A DNA stretch of 64,000 nt, taken from Lysobacter ciconiae. GTDB lineage: Bacteria > Pseudomonadota > Gammaproteobacteria > Xanthomonadales > Xanthomonadaceae. Numbering within the stretch: position 1 is the stretch's first letter; every line of letters starts with the position of its first letter. A program made the translations under genes and the position numbers. The DNA lies in assembly GCF_015209725.1 (NCBI RefSeq), contig NZ_CP063656.1, forward strand, positions 1,347,001-1,411,000, given 5' to 3'. The notes under the pieces were generated by a model, which searched no databases, had not been told where the DNA came from, and was given only the letters and a program-made list of their open reading frames with translations. Of the stretch, positions 26,111 to 35,188 are shown piece after piece.

Positions 26111-26986
26111 ATGCTAAGCCTTGGTCCTTTCCCCTTGCCGGCGGCGATGCTGGCGGTCGCGCTGATCGTTGCAATCCTGGTCTCACGCTGGTTTGGCCGG
26201 CGCCCGCGCGGCGGCATTGAGGCGTCTGGCACCGACGGGGTTTCCTCCGCACCCAGCGCGTCCTCGGTCCTCTTCGACATGTTCTTTGTCGGCGTCCTGG
26301 CCGCGCGGCTGGCCTTCGTGTTGCGCTGGTGGCCGGCGTACGTGGCGGAGCCCTGGTCGGTCCTGCGCATTGGCGACGGCGGCTTTACCTGGTGGGCCGG
26401 CGTGCTGGCCGCCCTCGGCTGGGGAGCGTGGAAGCTGCGCCAGCGCCCCGGGCTGCGGGTCCCGCTGATCGCAGGAAGCGTGTCTGGACTGCTCGCTTGG
26501 GGAGCCTTGCTGGGATCGGTGTGGCTGATGCACCAGTCCAGCGTCGAGTTGCCAAGCACGCAGATGACTACGCTCGACGATGAGCGCGTAAGCCTCTCGG
26601 CGATGTCCGGCCAGCCGCTGGTGGTCAATCTGTGGGCCACCTGGTGCCCGCCGTGCCGCCGCGAGATGCCGGTACTGGCCAAGGGCCAGCAGTCCACGCC
26701 CGATGTCGGATTCGTGTTCGTGAACCAGGGCGAGGGCCCCGAGCAGATCCGCGACTACCTCGACGCCGAGGGCCTGTCGCTCGACAACGTGCTGCTCGAC
26801 CCGTTTTCCAGCCTCATGAACGAGATGGGCGCGCGCGGCCTGCCGACCACGCTCTTCTTTGGCGCCGATGGGCGGCTGGTGGACTTCCACATGGGCGAGC
26901 TGACCGAGGCCGGTCTCGCCAGCAAGCTGAAGGCCATCCCCGGCTCGCCCGTACCACTTCCCCCCACTCCCCCGGAGGTGCCGTGA
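26111..26986 (+). CDS. Membrane TlpA-type thioredoxin fused to an Lgt-like membrane region
   Basis: A 291-residue protein with two parts. Residues 1-145 have four membrane helices resembling the first half of prolipoprotein diacylglyceryl transferase (LSLGPFPLPAAML, then VLAARLAFVL, then GDGGFTWWAGVLAAL), but the catalytic HGG of Lgt is replaced by WAG and the second half with its key arginine is absent. Residues 150-291 are a TlpA-like periplasmic thioredoxin with NLWATWCPPCRREMPVL and cis-proline ARGLPTTLFF. It should be a membrane-tethered thiol reductase. Its stop overlaps the start of a DsbG-like gene, so the two probably work together. Confidence 0.82.
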   Translation: MLSLGPFPLPAAMLAVALIVAILVSRWFGRRPRGGIEASGTDGVSSAPSASSVLFDMFFVGVLAARLAFVLRWWPAYVAEPWSVLRIGDGGFTWWAGVLAALGWGAWKLRQRPGLRVPLIAGSVSGLLAWGALLGSVWLMHQSSVELPSTQMTTLDDERVSLSAMSGQPLVVNLWATWCPPCRREMPVLAKGQQSTPDVGFVFVNQGEGPEQIRDYLDAEGLSLDNVLLDPFSSLMNEMGARGLPTTLFFGADGRLVDFHMGELTEAGLASKLKAIPGSPVPLPPTPPEVP

Positions 26987-27831
26987 TGGCACGCAAGACC
27001 ACCCATTCCTGGCTGCTGCTGGCCCCGATCCTGCTGTTGGCCAGTGCCTGCAGCGACGCCGTGGAATCAGGCGCCCAGCCGGCGCCGGCCCAGCCGGGCG
27101 CGAACGCCGCATCTTCCGCCGCTGGCAAGAAAACCGGCAACTATCCCGCGCCCATCCAGGCGTTGGAAGCGCAGGGCCTGGAGGTGCTGGGAACCTTCAA
27201 AGCGCCGTCGGGCCTGACCGGCTATGCCGGGATCGCAGGCGGCAATCCGGTCTCGATCTACCTGACCGGCGACGGGTCGCATGCCCTGATCGGCACGCTC
27301 GTCGACGCGCAAGGCAACGATGCCGGAGCGGACGCGATGCGCGATCTGGTCGTCAAGCCGATGTCGGAACGCATCTGGAACAAGCTCGAGAACGCGACCT
27401 GGGTGCAGGACGGGAAGACCGGTGCGCCGCGGGTCATCTACACCTTCACCGACGCCAATTGCCCTTACTGCCACAGCTTCTGGGAAGCCGCGCGGCCCTG
27501 GGTGGACTCGGGCAAGGTCCAGCTGCGGCATGTCATGGTCGGCGTGATCCGCCAGGACAGCGCCAACAAGGCTGCCGCGATCCTCAAGGCGCCGTCGCCC
27601 GGAAACGCGCTGGCGGACAACGAGCGCAAACAGTCCAGCGGCGGCATTAAACCTATGTCGGCCATTCCTGCGGACGTGCGCACCCAGCTGGACAGCAACG
27701 AACGCCTGATGCTGGAGCTGGGCTTCCAGGGGACGCCGGGCATCCTGTTCCAGGACGAGCAGGGCAACGTCCAGCGTCGCTCGGGCATGCCACAGGGCAA
27801 CGATCTCAACGTCGTGCTCGGGCCGCGCTGA
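26986..27831 (+). CDS. dsbG: DsbG/DsbC-like thiol-disulfide protein, lipid-anchored
   Basis: A 281-residue DsbC/DsbG-family protein. A linker and cystatin-like dimer domain (about residues 45-130) is followed by a thioredoxin domain with FTDANCPYCHSFWEA near residue 163 (CPYC as in DsbG) and the cis-proline loop FQGTPGILFQDE near residue 245. E. coli DsbG is soluble, but here the signal ends in a lipobox (LLLASACSD), so it would be lipid-anchored. The start is ATG 26986, overlapping the previous stop as TGATG, with GGAGG upstream. It likely rescues oxidised single thiols in the envelope, reduced by the coupled TlpA-type protein. Confidence 0.85.
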   Translation: MARKTTHSWLLLAPILLLASACSDAVESGAQPAPAQPGANAASSAAGKKTGNYPAPIQALEAQGLEVLGTFKAPSGLTGYAGIAGGNPVSIYLTGDGSHALIGTLVDAQGNDAGADAMRDLVVKPMSERIWNKLENATWVQDGKTGAPRVIYTFTDANCPYCHSFWEAARPWVDSGKVQLRHVMVGVIRQDSANKAAAILKAPSPGNALADNERKQSSGGIKPMSAIPADVRTQLDSNERLMLELGFQGTPGILFQDEQGNVQRRSGMPQGNDLNVVLGPR

Positions 27832-27855
27832 TGGTCCTCAGCGCCTCAAATCAAC

Positions 27856-27911
27856 GACGGCCACGCAGCGCATCGGCGATCCGACGCGCTGCGATGTTTC
27901 CTGCGGCCGTC
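27856..27911. terminator. Nested inverted repeats, bidirectional terminator candidate
   Basis: Between the converging dsbG-like and gntP-like genes there is an inner hairpin (27864-27893): CGCAGCGC pairs with GCGCTGCG, continued by TCGG/CCGA with one mismatch around a CGAT loop. An outer pair GACGGCC / GGCCGTC (27856-27862, 27905-27911) encloses it. A short T run follows the inner stem on the plus strand. Confidence 0.5.
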
Positions 27912-29314
27912 TAGACGATGCCCGTGCTGTAGAACACGCCGATGATCACCATCACCGCCAGGGTCTTGATGATCGTGATCGCGAAGATATCCTTATAAGC
28001 TTGGCGGTGGGTCAGGCCGGTTACGGCCAGCAGCGTGATCACCGCGCCGTTGTGGGGCAGGGTGTCCATGCCGCCGGACGCCATCGACGCCACGCGGTGC
28101 AGCACTTCCATCGGTATGCCCGCCGCATTCGCGTTGGCGATGAAGGTCTCCGACATCGCCGCCAGGGCGATGCTCATGCCGCCCGATGCCGACCCGGTGA
28201 TGCCTGCCAGGGCGGTGACGGTGATCGCCTCGTTCACCAGCGGATTGGGGATGGCGCCCAGCGCGTTGGCTACGATCAAGAAGCCCGGCAATGCGGCGAT
28301 CACGGCGCCAAAGCCGTACTCCGATGCGGTGTTCATGGCCGCCAGAAGCGCCCCGGAGATCGCGTCCTTGGTGCCGACCGCAAAGCTGGTGATAACCGGC
28401 TTCCAGGCAAACGCGATGACCGACAGGATCCCAACCAGCAGCGCTCCTTCGACCGCCCAGATGGCGACCACGGACGAGATCTGCTGCACCACCGGCGCGT
28501 TCGTCCCGATCACGGCCGGATCGAAGGAATGGCTCTCGCCGTAGTAGCGCGGGATCCAGTTGGTGAACAGCTTGTTGGACACGCCCACCAGGATCAGCGG
28601 CAGGATCGCGAGCATCGGATTGGCCAGCTTGCCGCCGGTGAACTCGGCCGGCTCGTTGAGCAGCTTTGCAGGATCGCCATAGCCTTCACCGGCTTTCAGC
28701 GCGACACGACGGCGCCACTCCAGATAGCTCATGCCGACGATCAGGATGAACACGCCGCCGATCGTTCCCAGCCACGGCGCCGCCCAGGTGTCGGTGCCGA
28801 AAAACGGGGTCGGGATGATGTTCTGGATCTGCGGCGTGCCGGGCAGGGCGTCCATGGTGAAGGTGAACGCGCCCAGCGCGATGGTGCCGGGAATCAGGCG
28901 TTTGGGGATGTCGCTCTGGCGGAACAGTTCGGCGGCAAACGGATACACCGCAAACACCACCACAAACAGCGAAACGCCTCCGTAGGTGAGCAAGGCGCAG
29001 ACCATCACGATGGACAGCATCGCCCGACTGGCGCCGAACAGCTTGATGGTGGCGGCGACGATGGCCTTGGAGAAGCCCGACAGCTCGATCACCTTGCCGA
29101 AGATCGCCCCCAGCAAAAACACGGGAAAGTAGAGCTTCAGGAAGCCGACCATCTTGTCCATGAACAGGCCGGTGAACATCGGCGCGACCAGGCTCGGATC
29201 GCTCAGCAGTACCGCGCCGAGCGCGGCCACCGGCGCGAACAGGATGACGCTGTAGCCGCGGTAGGCGACGAACATCAGGAACGCCAGCGCGCCCAGGACA
29301 ATCAGGAAATCCAT
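27911..29314 (-). CDS. GntP-family gluconate/organic acid permease
   Basis: A 467-residue, roughly 12-14-helix permease of the GntP/CitMHS-like family. It opens with MDFLIVLGALAFLMFVAYRG. Family segments include YGGVSLFVVVFAVYPFAAELFR near residue 110, FTMDALPGTPQIQNIIPT near residue 153, and GSASGGMSIALAAMSE and MDTLPHNGAVITLL in the second half. Members import gluconate, hydroxybutyrate or similar acids with protons. The ATG at 29314 begins the first membrane helix; upstream residues in the open frame are not hydrophobic. It is divergent from a TonB-dependent receptor gene. Confidence 0.85.
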   Translation of the reverse strand: MDFLIVLGALAFLMFVAYRGYSVILFAPVAALGAVLLSDPSLVAPMFTGLFMDKMVGFLKLYFPVFLLGAIFGKVIELSGFSKAIVAATIKLFGASRAMLSIVMVCALLTYGGVSLFVVVFAVYPFAAELFRQSDIPKRLIPGTIALGAFTFTMDALPGTPQIQNIIPTPFFGTDTWAAPWLGTIGGVFILIVGMSYLEWRRRVALKAGEGYGDPAKLLNEPAEFTGGKLANPMLAILPLILVGVSNKLFTNWIPRYYGESHSFDPAVIGTNAPVVQQISSVVAIWAVEGALLVGILSVIAFAWKPVITSFAVGTKDAISGALLAAMNTASEYGFGAVIAALPGFLIVANALGAIPNPLVNEAITVTALAGITGSASGGMSIALAAMSETFIANANAAGIPMEVLHRVASMASGGMDTLPHNGAVITLLAVTGLTHRQAYKDIFAITIIKTLAVMVIIGVFYSTGIV

Positions 29315-29525
29315 GTCAACCCCGCCATGCGCCACTCCCCGTGTATCAGTGACCGAGGAGTGTCCGCGCAGAGCCCGGCGCCGGGCATTGTCCGAAGGTA
29401 CAGCTGTGATGGTTGCCCGCCCCACCTAGTCTGGCGGCCAGGGTGGAGCGGGTCCGGGTTTGCCGTGGATCCGAAACCTCGACACGACAACCGGCAAGCC
29501 AATCGAATTCAAGGGGAGAGACCGT

Positions 29526-31787
29526 ATGTACCGTAAGCAGTTGAGTGTCGCCATCGTCTGCGCGTTGCTCGCGCCGGGCGCCTGGGCGCAGCAGGCGTCA
29601 AGCGCAGCGCCGGACGTCACCGCGCAGGACAGCCAGGCCAGGACGCTCGACACCGTGACGGTGACGGCCCGTCGACGCACCGAGTCCATCCAGGACGTGC
29701 CGGTCGCGATCAGTGCATTCGGCGAGGAAGCCCTGAAGGATCTGCAGGCCGATACCGTCGAGGGCCTCCAGGGCGTCGTGCCCAACATGAACATCGTGCA
29801 GGGCCGCGGCTCGGCCAACTCGATCAACGTCTTCATCCGCGGCATCGGCCAGCCCGACGCGCTGCAGACCTTCGATCCCGGCGTCGGCATGTACGTCGAT
29901 GACGTCTACTACTCGCGCATCAACGGCGCGATGTTCTCCCTGTTCGACGTGCAGCAGGTGGAAGTGCTGCGCGGCCCGCAGGGCACGCTGTACGGCAAGA
30001 ACTCCACCGGCGGCGCGATCAAGGTCACCACCAAGAACCCGTTCGAGAACACCGGCGGCGCGGTCGAGGCCACCGTGGGCAACTTCGGCCAGCGCGAAGG
30101 CAAGTTCTACTTCGGCGGCGTGCTGAACGACTCGGTCGCGATGAGCCTGGCCGGCGCGATGAGCGAGAGCGACGGTTACGTGACCGACCCGTCGACCGGC
30201 CGCAAGTACAACGGTGACGAAAACAACGCCCTGCGCGGCAAGATCGCCTTCAAGGTCAGCGACACCGTCAACGCCACCCTGTCGCTGGACCGCAACAAGC
30301 AGTACGCGCCGCTGACCCTGGGCCAGCCGACCGCGCCGCTCATCCAGACCGACCTGGCGTTCGGTCCCGTGATCCTGAAGCCTGCGCCCACTGGAGAGTA
30401 CGATTTCCGCACCCGCACCTCGTTCGGCCCGAACCAGGGGCAGGAGATGACCCATACCGGCGCCAGCCTTGCCGTTGATTGGGACATGAGCGCGCAGTGG
30501 CGCTTCAAGAGCATCAGTGCCTGGCGCAAGCTGAAAACCGAGTCCTTCATCGACATCGATGCCTCGGAGTTCGAGTTGGGCGACGTGCTGGTGGCGATCG
30601 ACCAGAACCAGAAGAGCCAGGAATTCCAGTTCCAGTACGACAACGGCAGCAACCTGCAGGCGATCTTCGGCCTGTATTACATGAACGAGAAGGTGCCTTC
30701 CTATCAGGAGGCCTATGCCAGCGATTTCTTTGCCTTCGCCGGAACGCCGATCTCTTTCCTACGTACCATTGAGGACGATCTCGATACGACCTCCAAGGCC
30801 GCATTCGCCCACATGAGCTGGGAGTTTGTCCCGACCTGGACCCTGGCTGCAGGCTTGCGGTACTCCAAGGACGAGAAGGATTACGCCCGCTCCACCAGCA
30901 CCTACTGGGGACCGCTCTTTGCTGCTCTGAACGAGACCGTTGCATTCGACGGTCGCCAGAGCTGGGACGCCTGGACGCCCTCGATCAGCCTGCAGAAGGC
31001 GTTCAGCAGCAACGTCATGGGCTACCTCTCCGCCAACCGTGGCTTCAAGTCCGGCGGTTTCAACGGACGCGCCAACAGCGTTCTGGAAACCACCCAGGCG
31101 GTGTTTGATCCGGAGTTCGTCTGGACTTACGAGGCAGGCCTGAAGATGCGTTCGAACGACGGTCGCCTGCAGGGCAACGTCACCGCCTTCCACAGCGAGT
31201 ACAAGGATTTCCAGGCACGCGTGTCGGAGATCGTGAACCCGGGTTCGCCGACCCCGAGCTTCTCCTTCCCGGTGCTCAACGCCGCGTCGCTGAAGATCGA
31301 CGGCGTCGAGTTCGAGGGCAGTGCGCTGCTGGGCGAAGGCACCCGCCTGTCGGGCCAGCTGTCCTACATGGATGCGCGCTACGACAAGTTCGTCGACCCG
31401 CGCGTGCAGCTGAATCCGGCGCTGGCCAACCTGCACGACCATGTGCCGTTCTCGCCTGACTTCACCGCGCGAGTCGCCCTGCAGCACACCTTCATGCTGG
31501 ACGGCGGGGCCGGCTTCACCATCGGCGGCGATGTGTCCTACCGGGATGACACCTGGCTGTCGGTCGACAACCGCAGCAACCTGATGCAGGAGGCCTACGC
31601 GACCTACGGCGCCTTTGGTGTGTGGGATTCGTCGGACTACGCTTGGCAGGTCCGCGCCGGCGTGCGCAACTTGGGCGACAAGGTCTACAAGACCGACGGC
31701 CAGGAATTCTCCAGCGTTGCCAACATCCAGACCGCGTACTACGGCATGCCGCGCAACTACTACCTGTCGGTGCGCTACAACTTCTGA
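29526..31787 (+). CDS. TonB-dependent outer-membrane receptor
   Basis: A 753-residue receptor. A signal peptide (residues 1-21, ending AWAQ) is followed by a TonB-box region (DTVTVTARR near residue 40), a plug domain (IQDVPVAISAFGEEAL to VEVLRGPQGTLYGKNSTGGA near residue 150) and a 22-strand-type barrel that ends in an aromatic residue (LSVRYNF). The plug style is common in TonB receptors of unknown substrate from Xanthomonadaceae and sphingomonads; it may take up siderophores or plant-derived compounds. GGGAGAG precedes the ATG. The divergent GntP permease may act on a related substrate after periplasmic processing. Confidence 0.92.
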   Translation: MYRKQLSVAIVCALLAPGAWAQQASSAAPDVTAQDSQARTLDTVTVTARRRTESIQDVPVAISAFGEEALKDLQADTVEGLQGVVPNMNIVQGRGSANSINVFIRGIGQPDALQTFDPGVGMYVDDVYYSRINGAMFSLFDVQQVEVLRGPQGTLYGKNSTGGAIKVTTKNPFENTGGAVEATVGNFGQREGKFYFGGVLNDSVAMSLAGAMSESDGYVTDPSTGRKYNGDENNALRGKIAFKVSDTVNATLSLDRNKQYAPLTLGQPTAPLIQTDLAFGPVILKPAPTGEYDFRTRTSFGPNQGQEMTHTGASLAVDWDMSAQWRFKSISAWRKLKTESFIDIDASEFELGDVLVAIDQNQKSQEFQFQYDNGSNLQAIFGLYYMNEKVPSYQEAYASDFFAFAGTPISFLRTIEDDLDTTSKAAFAHMSWEFVPTWTLAAGLRYSKDEKDYARSTSTYWGPLFAALNETVAFDGRQSWDAWTPSISLQKAFSSNVMGYLSANRGFKSGGFNGRANSVLETTQAVFDPEFVWTYEAGLKMRSNDGRLQGNVTAFHSEYKDFQARVSEIVNPGSPTPSFSFPVLNAASLKIDGVEFEGSALLGEGTRLSGQLSYMDARYDKFVDPRVQLNPALANLHDHVPFSPDFTARVALQHTFMLDGGAGFTIGGDVSYRDDTWLSVDNRSNLMQEAYATYGAFGVWDSSDYAWQVRAGVRNLGDKVYKTDGQEFSSVANIQTAYYGMPRNYYLSVRYNF

Positions 31788-31808
31788 CCGGACGGGATTC
31801 CGGTTGGG

Positions 31809-31845
31809 CAAAACGGCGGCGGCCCATGGCCTGCCGCCGTTTTTG
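31809..31845 (+). terminator. Rho-independent terminator after the TonB-dependent receptor
   Basis: AAAACGGCGGC and GCCGCCGTTTT form a stem followed by TTTTTG, about 20 bases after the receptor stop. It could also serve the converging TonB-like gene because the stem has A-rich flanks on the other side. Confidence 0.75.
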
Positions 31846-31883
31846 TTTCACGGTCCCGTCCGTATGTACCCATCCGGCCCGAG

Positions 31884-32534
31884 CTAGCCGCCGGGCTGGA
31901 AGCTGACCGGCACGTTGACCACGCCCGTGGTGGGTCGGCCGTCCTGGGTAGCGGGCTGGAAGCGCCACCGGCGGACCGCCTCGACCGCAGCACGGTCCAG
32001 ATCATTGGACCCGCTGCGACGTGCCACGCGGACCGCCGTAGGCACGCCGTCCGCACCGATCATGGCCTCCACCATCACCGTTCCGCTTTCGCCACGGCGA
32101 TTCGCGCGGGCGGGGTAGCGCGGTGCCGGCGTCTGCCCGGCCAGTGGTACCGGCGGAACAATCGGCGAATTCGACGCGGGGGCATACACGGGCGCAGGGC
32201 CGGGGTCGAACGACGGAGCGCTTTCCACCACCTGGGCCGGTTCCGGCTCGATGAACGCCGGGGACTGGGTCTGCGCCGCGGCGCTTTCGGCGGGAACCTC
32301 GATACGCTCGCCCGTGCCATCGCCGGTCGGTACCGGCAGCGGCGTGTAGTCGGCGGCGACGGCGTCCGCCGGTGCCTCGCCGGGACGGTAGAAGTCCGGC
32401 TCGCTGCGGCTGCGTGCCCAGATGATCGCGAACAGCAGCAAGCCCGCCGCCGCCGCGAAAATCACCACCCACCACATGCGTTGGGTGGGCAGCCATCGGG
32501 CGGGATCAAAGCGGGGGCGGGACGTTGCAGGCAT
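31884..32534 (-). CDS. TonB family protein (energy transducer type)
   Basis: A 216-residue protein with one membrane helix (about residues 23-41, WWVVIFAAAAGLLLFAIIWA), a Pro/Ala/Glu-rich periplasmic stretch and a C-terminal TonB domain (GTVMVEAMIGADGVPTAVRV, then AAVEAVRRWRFQPA). TonB proteins connect the ExbBD proton motor to outer-membrane receptors. The helix is preceded by a longer cytoplasmic segment than in classical TonB, and no exbBD are present here. Its frame is open upstream; ATG 32534 was chosen as the first codon before the basic segment. It converges with the neighbouring receptor gene. Confidence 0.8.
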   Translation of the reverse strand: MPATSRPRFDPARWLPTQRMWWVVIFAAAAGLLLFAIIWARSRSEPDFYRPGEAPADAVAADYTPLPVPTGDGTGERIEVPAESAAAQTQSPAFIEPEPAQVVESAPSFDPGPAPVYAPASNSPIVPPVPLAGQTPAPRYPARANRRGESGTVMVEAMIGADGVPTAVRVARRSGSNDLDRAAVEAVRRWRFQPATQDGRPTTGVVNVPVSFQPGG

Positions 32535-32658
32535 GGCCAATCCGGGAGTCTGGGTAAGCGCATTGTGCACACGCGCGGTTAACGAGGCGGCAATCGGCTG
32601 CCCTCCGCGGCCGATCCACGCAATAATGCGCGGTCCGATACCACCTTGCGGTCCCGTC

Positions 32659-33939
32659 ATGCTTGATCCAAACCTGCTGCGCCAGCAGCCCGACGAACTT
32701 GCCGAGCGCCTGCAGCAAACGCGCGGTCACGACCTGGATGTCGCCGCGTTGCGCGTCCTGGAAACCGAACGCAAGCGGATCCAGGTGCGCACCCAGGAGT
32801 TGCAGAACCTGCGCAATACGCGGTCCAAGGCCATCGGCCAAGCCAAGGGCAAGGGCGAGGACGCGAGCGCGCTGCTGGCCGAGGTCGCCGGCTTCAGCGA
32901 GGAGCTGAAGACCAGTGAGGCCCGCCTGGATGCGATCCGCGGTGAGCTGGATGCCATCGCCCTGGGCCTGCCGAACCTGCCCGATGCCTCCGTGCCGGGT
33001 GGCGCCGACGAGAGCGACAACGTCGAGCAGCACCGCTGGGGAACGCCGGGCGTCTTCGCCTTCCCGGCCAAGGACCATGTCGAACTGGGCGCCCGCCACG
33101 GCTGGCTGGACGGTGACACCGCGGCCAAGCTGAGCGGTGCGCGCTTCACCGTCCTGCGCGGCCCGATCGCGCGGCTGCACCGTGCGCTCGCCCAGTTCAT
33201 GCTGGATCTGCACACCGGCGAGCACGGGTTCGAGGAAACCAGCGTGCCGGTGCTGGTGAACGCTGAGAGCCTGGTCGGCACCGGCCAGTTGCCGAAGTTC
33301 GAGGTCGACCTGTTCGCCACCGCGGTCGGCGAGAGCAAGCGCTATCTGATCCCGACCTCCGAGGTGCCGCTGACCAACATCGTCCGCGAGGAGATCCTGG
33401 CCGAATCCGAACTGCCCATGCGGATGACCGCGCACTCGATGTGCTTCCGTGCCGAGGCCGGCGCCTACGGCCGCGATACCCGCGGCATGATCCGCCAGCA
33501 CCAGTTCGAAAAGGTCGAACTGGTCAGCATCGTCCGCCCGGAAGACTCCGACGCCGAACACCAGCGCATGACCCGCTGCGCCGAGGTGGTGCTGGAGAAG
33601 CTTGGGCTGCCTTACCGGCGCATGCTGCTGTGCTCGGGAGACATGGGTTTCGCGGCCAGCAAGACCTTCGACCTGGAGGTGTGGCTGCCATCGCAGGACA
33701 CCTACCGCGAGATTTCCTCGGTCTCCAACTGCGATACATTCCAGGCCCGGCGGATGCAGGCGCGCTGGCGCAACCCGGCGTCGGGCAAGCCGGAACTGGT
33801 GCATACCCTCAACGGCTCGGGCGTAGCGATCGGCCGTGCATTGGTTGCGGTGATGGAGAACTACCAGCAGGCGGACGGCTCGATCGTGGTGCCCGATGTG
33901 CTGCGTCCGTACATGGGCGGGATCGACCTGATTGCGTGA
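32659..33939 (+). CDS. serS: Seryl-tRNA synthetase
   Basis: A 426-residue class II synthetase. The N-terminal long antiparallel coiled coil that grips the tRNA-Ser variable arm is residues 1-105 (NLLRQQPDELAERLQQ, then KAIGQAKGKGEDASALLAEV). Class II motif 2 is MCFRAEAGAYGRDTRGMIR near residue 265, and motif 3 is LNGSGVAIGRALVAVMENYQ near residue 385. It charges tRNA-Ser in the cytoplasm. The start is ATG 32659; an ORF extends upstream but without conserved sequence. A tRNA-Ser(UGA) gene lies 1.25 kb downstream. Confidence 0.97.
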   Translation: MLDPNLLRQQPDELAERLQQTRGHDLDVAALRVLETERKRIQVRTQELQNLRNTRSKAIGQAKGKGEDASALLAEVAGFSEELKTSEARLDAIRGELDAIALGLPNLPDASVPGGADESDNVEQHRWGTPGVFAFPAKDHVELGARHGWLDGDTAAKLSGARFTVLRGPIARLHRALAQFMLDLHTGEHGFEETSVPVLVNAESLVGTGQLPKFEVDLFATAVGESKRYLIPTSEVPLTNIVREEILAESELPMRMTAHSMCFRAEAGAYGRDTRGMIRQHQFEKVELVSIVRPEDSDAEHQRMTRCAEVVLEKLGLPYRRMLLCSGDMGFAASKTFDLEVWLPSQDTYREISSVSNCDTFQARRMQARWRNPASGKPELVHTLNGSGVAIGRALVAVMENYQQADGSIVVPDVLRPYMGGIDLIA

Positions 33940-34093
33940 TTGCGTGATCGCCTGCGCGCCCGACCGCAGACCGCTCACCGCCTGACCGAACAGGCGAGCC
34001 AGCTGCCCGGGAAGTTTTTGAAACTGATCGTTGCGATTTGCAGCCTGTGCTGATCAAATGCTGCCCAATGTTCCGCTATTGGAATTGTCAGGC

Positions 34094-35068
34094 ATGCAGG
34101 ATCTCAACGATCTTCACTATTTCGCGATGGTCGTGGAACACGCCGGCTTCGCTGCGGCGGAGCGGGCGACCGGCGTCCCCAAGTCGCGCCTGAGCCGACG
34201 CATCAGCCAGCTTGAAGCGGAGATGGGCGTTCGCCTGCTGCAACGGTCCACGCGCCGTTTTGCGGTAACCGAGGTCGGCAATTCGGTCTACCGCCACGTC
34301 CAGTCCATGCTCGCCGAGGCGCAGGCAGCCCGCGAAGTCGTCGATCGGCTCAGCGCCGAGCCGCGCGGCGTGATCCGGGTCAGCGTCCCGGTGGGTGTCG
34401 CCCAGCAACAGATGCCCAAGCTGCTGCCGGGGTTCCTCGGCCGCTACCCGGAAGTGCGCGTGCAACTGCATGTCAGCAATCGCCGGGTGGATGTGATCAA
34501 TGAGGGCATCGACGTGGCCCTGCGCGTGCGCAGCAAGCTGGACGACGACGGCAGCCTGGTAATGCGCAGCTTCGGGCAGATCCAGGAGTTGCTGGTCGCC
34601 AGTCCCGATTACCTGCGCAAGATGGGTCGTCCCTCGACCCCGCAGGAACTCTCCGAGCACGTCACCATGAGCATGAGCGAGGACGACGCCCGGCAACGCT
34701 GGGAACTGCACGGCCCCGAGGGAGACGTCCAGCCGGTCGAGATCAAGCCGCGGGTGATGGGCTTCGACCTGCCCATGTTGCTCTCGCTGGCGATACAGGG
34801 CGTAGGCATCACCCTGTTGCCCGAGAGCGTGTGCGCCGATGCGGTGCGCCGCGGCGACCTGCACGTGGTGCTCCCGGCGTGGCGTTTGCCTCAGGGCATC
34901 TTCCACGCCGTGTTTGCCTCCCGCCGCGGCATGCTGCCTGCCGTGCGGGTGTTCATCGATTACCTCGCCGAGACCGTTCCCGCGCTGGTCGCCGATGCGC
35001 GCCTGGGCTGCGGCGACATCAACCGCAAGCCCTGCAGCGAGGCGGAGTTGAAGGCGTTCCGGCGCTGA
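34094..35068 (+). CDS. LysR-family transcriptional regulator
   Basis: A 324-residue LysR regulator. The helix-turn-helix is in residues 1-60 (LHYFAMVVEHAGFAAAERAT, then VPKSRLSRRISQLEAEMGV). The effector domain follows from residue 90 (GVIRVSVPVGVAQQQMPKLL), with the end of a substrate-binding fold near residue 270. The CRG-type subgroup resembles regulators beside oxidoreductase genes, but no typical target is next to it. ATG 34094 begins the usual LysR opening and has TCAGG just upstream. An in-frame ATG at 34058 is an alternative. Confidence 0.88.
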   Translation: MQDLNDLHYFAMVVEHAGFAAAERATGVPKSRLSRRISQLEAEMGVRLLQRSTRRFAVTEVGNSVYRHVQSMLAEAQAAREVVDRLSAEPRGVIRVSVPVGVAQQQMPKLLPGFLGRYPEVRVQLHVSNRRVDVINEGIDVALRVRSKLDDDGSLVMRSFGQIQELLVASPDYLRKMGRPSTPQELSEHVTMSMSEDDARQRWELHGPEGDVQPVEIKPRVMGFDLPMLLSLAIQGVGITLLPESVCADAVRRGDLHVVLPAWRLPQGIFHAVFASRRGMLPAVRVFIDYLAETVPALVADARLGCGDINRKPCSEAELKAFRR

Positions 35069-35094
35069 CGCGTCGGCGATGCTCGTGCGATAAT
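35065..35094 (+). promoter_or_regulatory. Candidate sigma-70 promoter for tRNA-Ser
   Basis: CTGACG (35065-35070) and GATAAT (35089-35094) are spaced by 18 bases and lie about 90 bases before the tRNA gene; the -35 box overlaps the LysR stop codon. Confidence 0.4.
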
Positions 35095-35188
35095 CCGGCG
35101 CGGCGGTCCAGGTGCAATGCCGGTCCGTCCGCGTGCAGTCACGCGGTTTGCACCACCCCGCCGCCCAACAGCGGCAACACCAGTTCCA

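Noticed and set aside
33930..33956. Short tandem copy of ATTGCGTG at the serS stop
   Set aside because: Only two eight-to-nine-base copies; likely chance.
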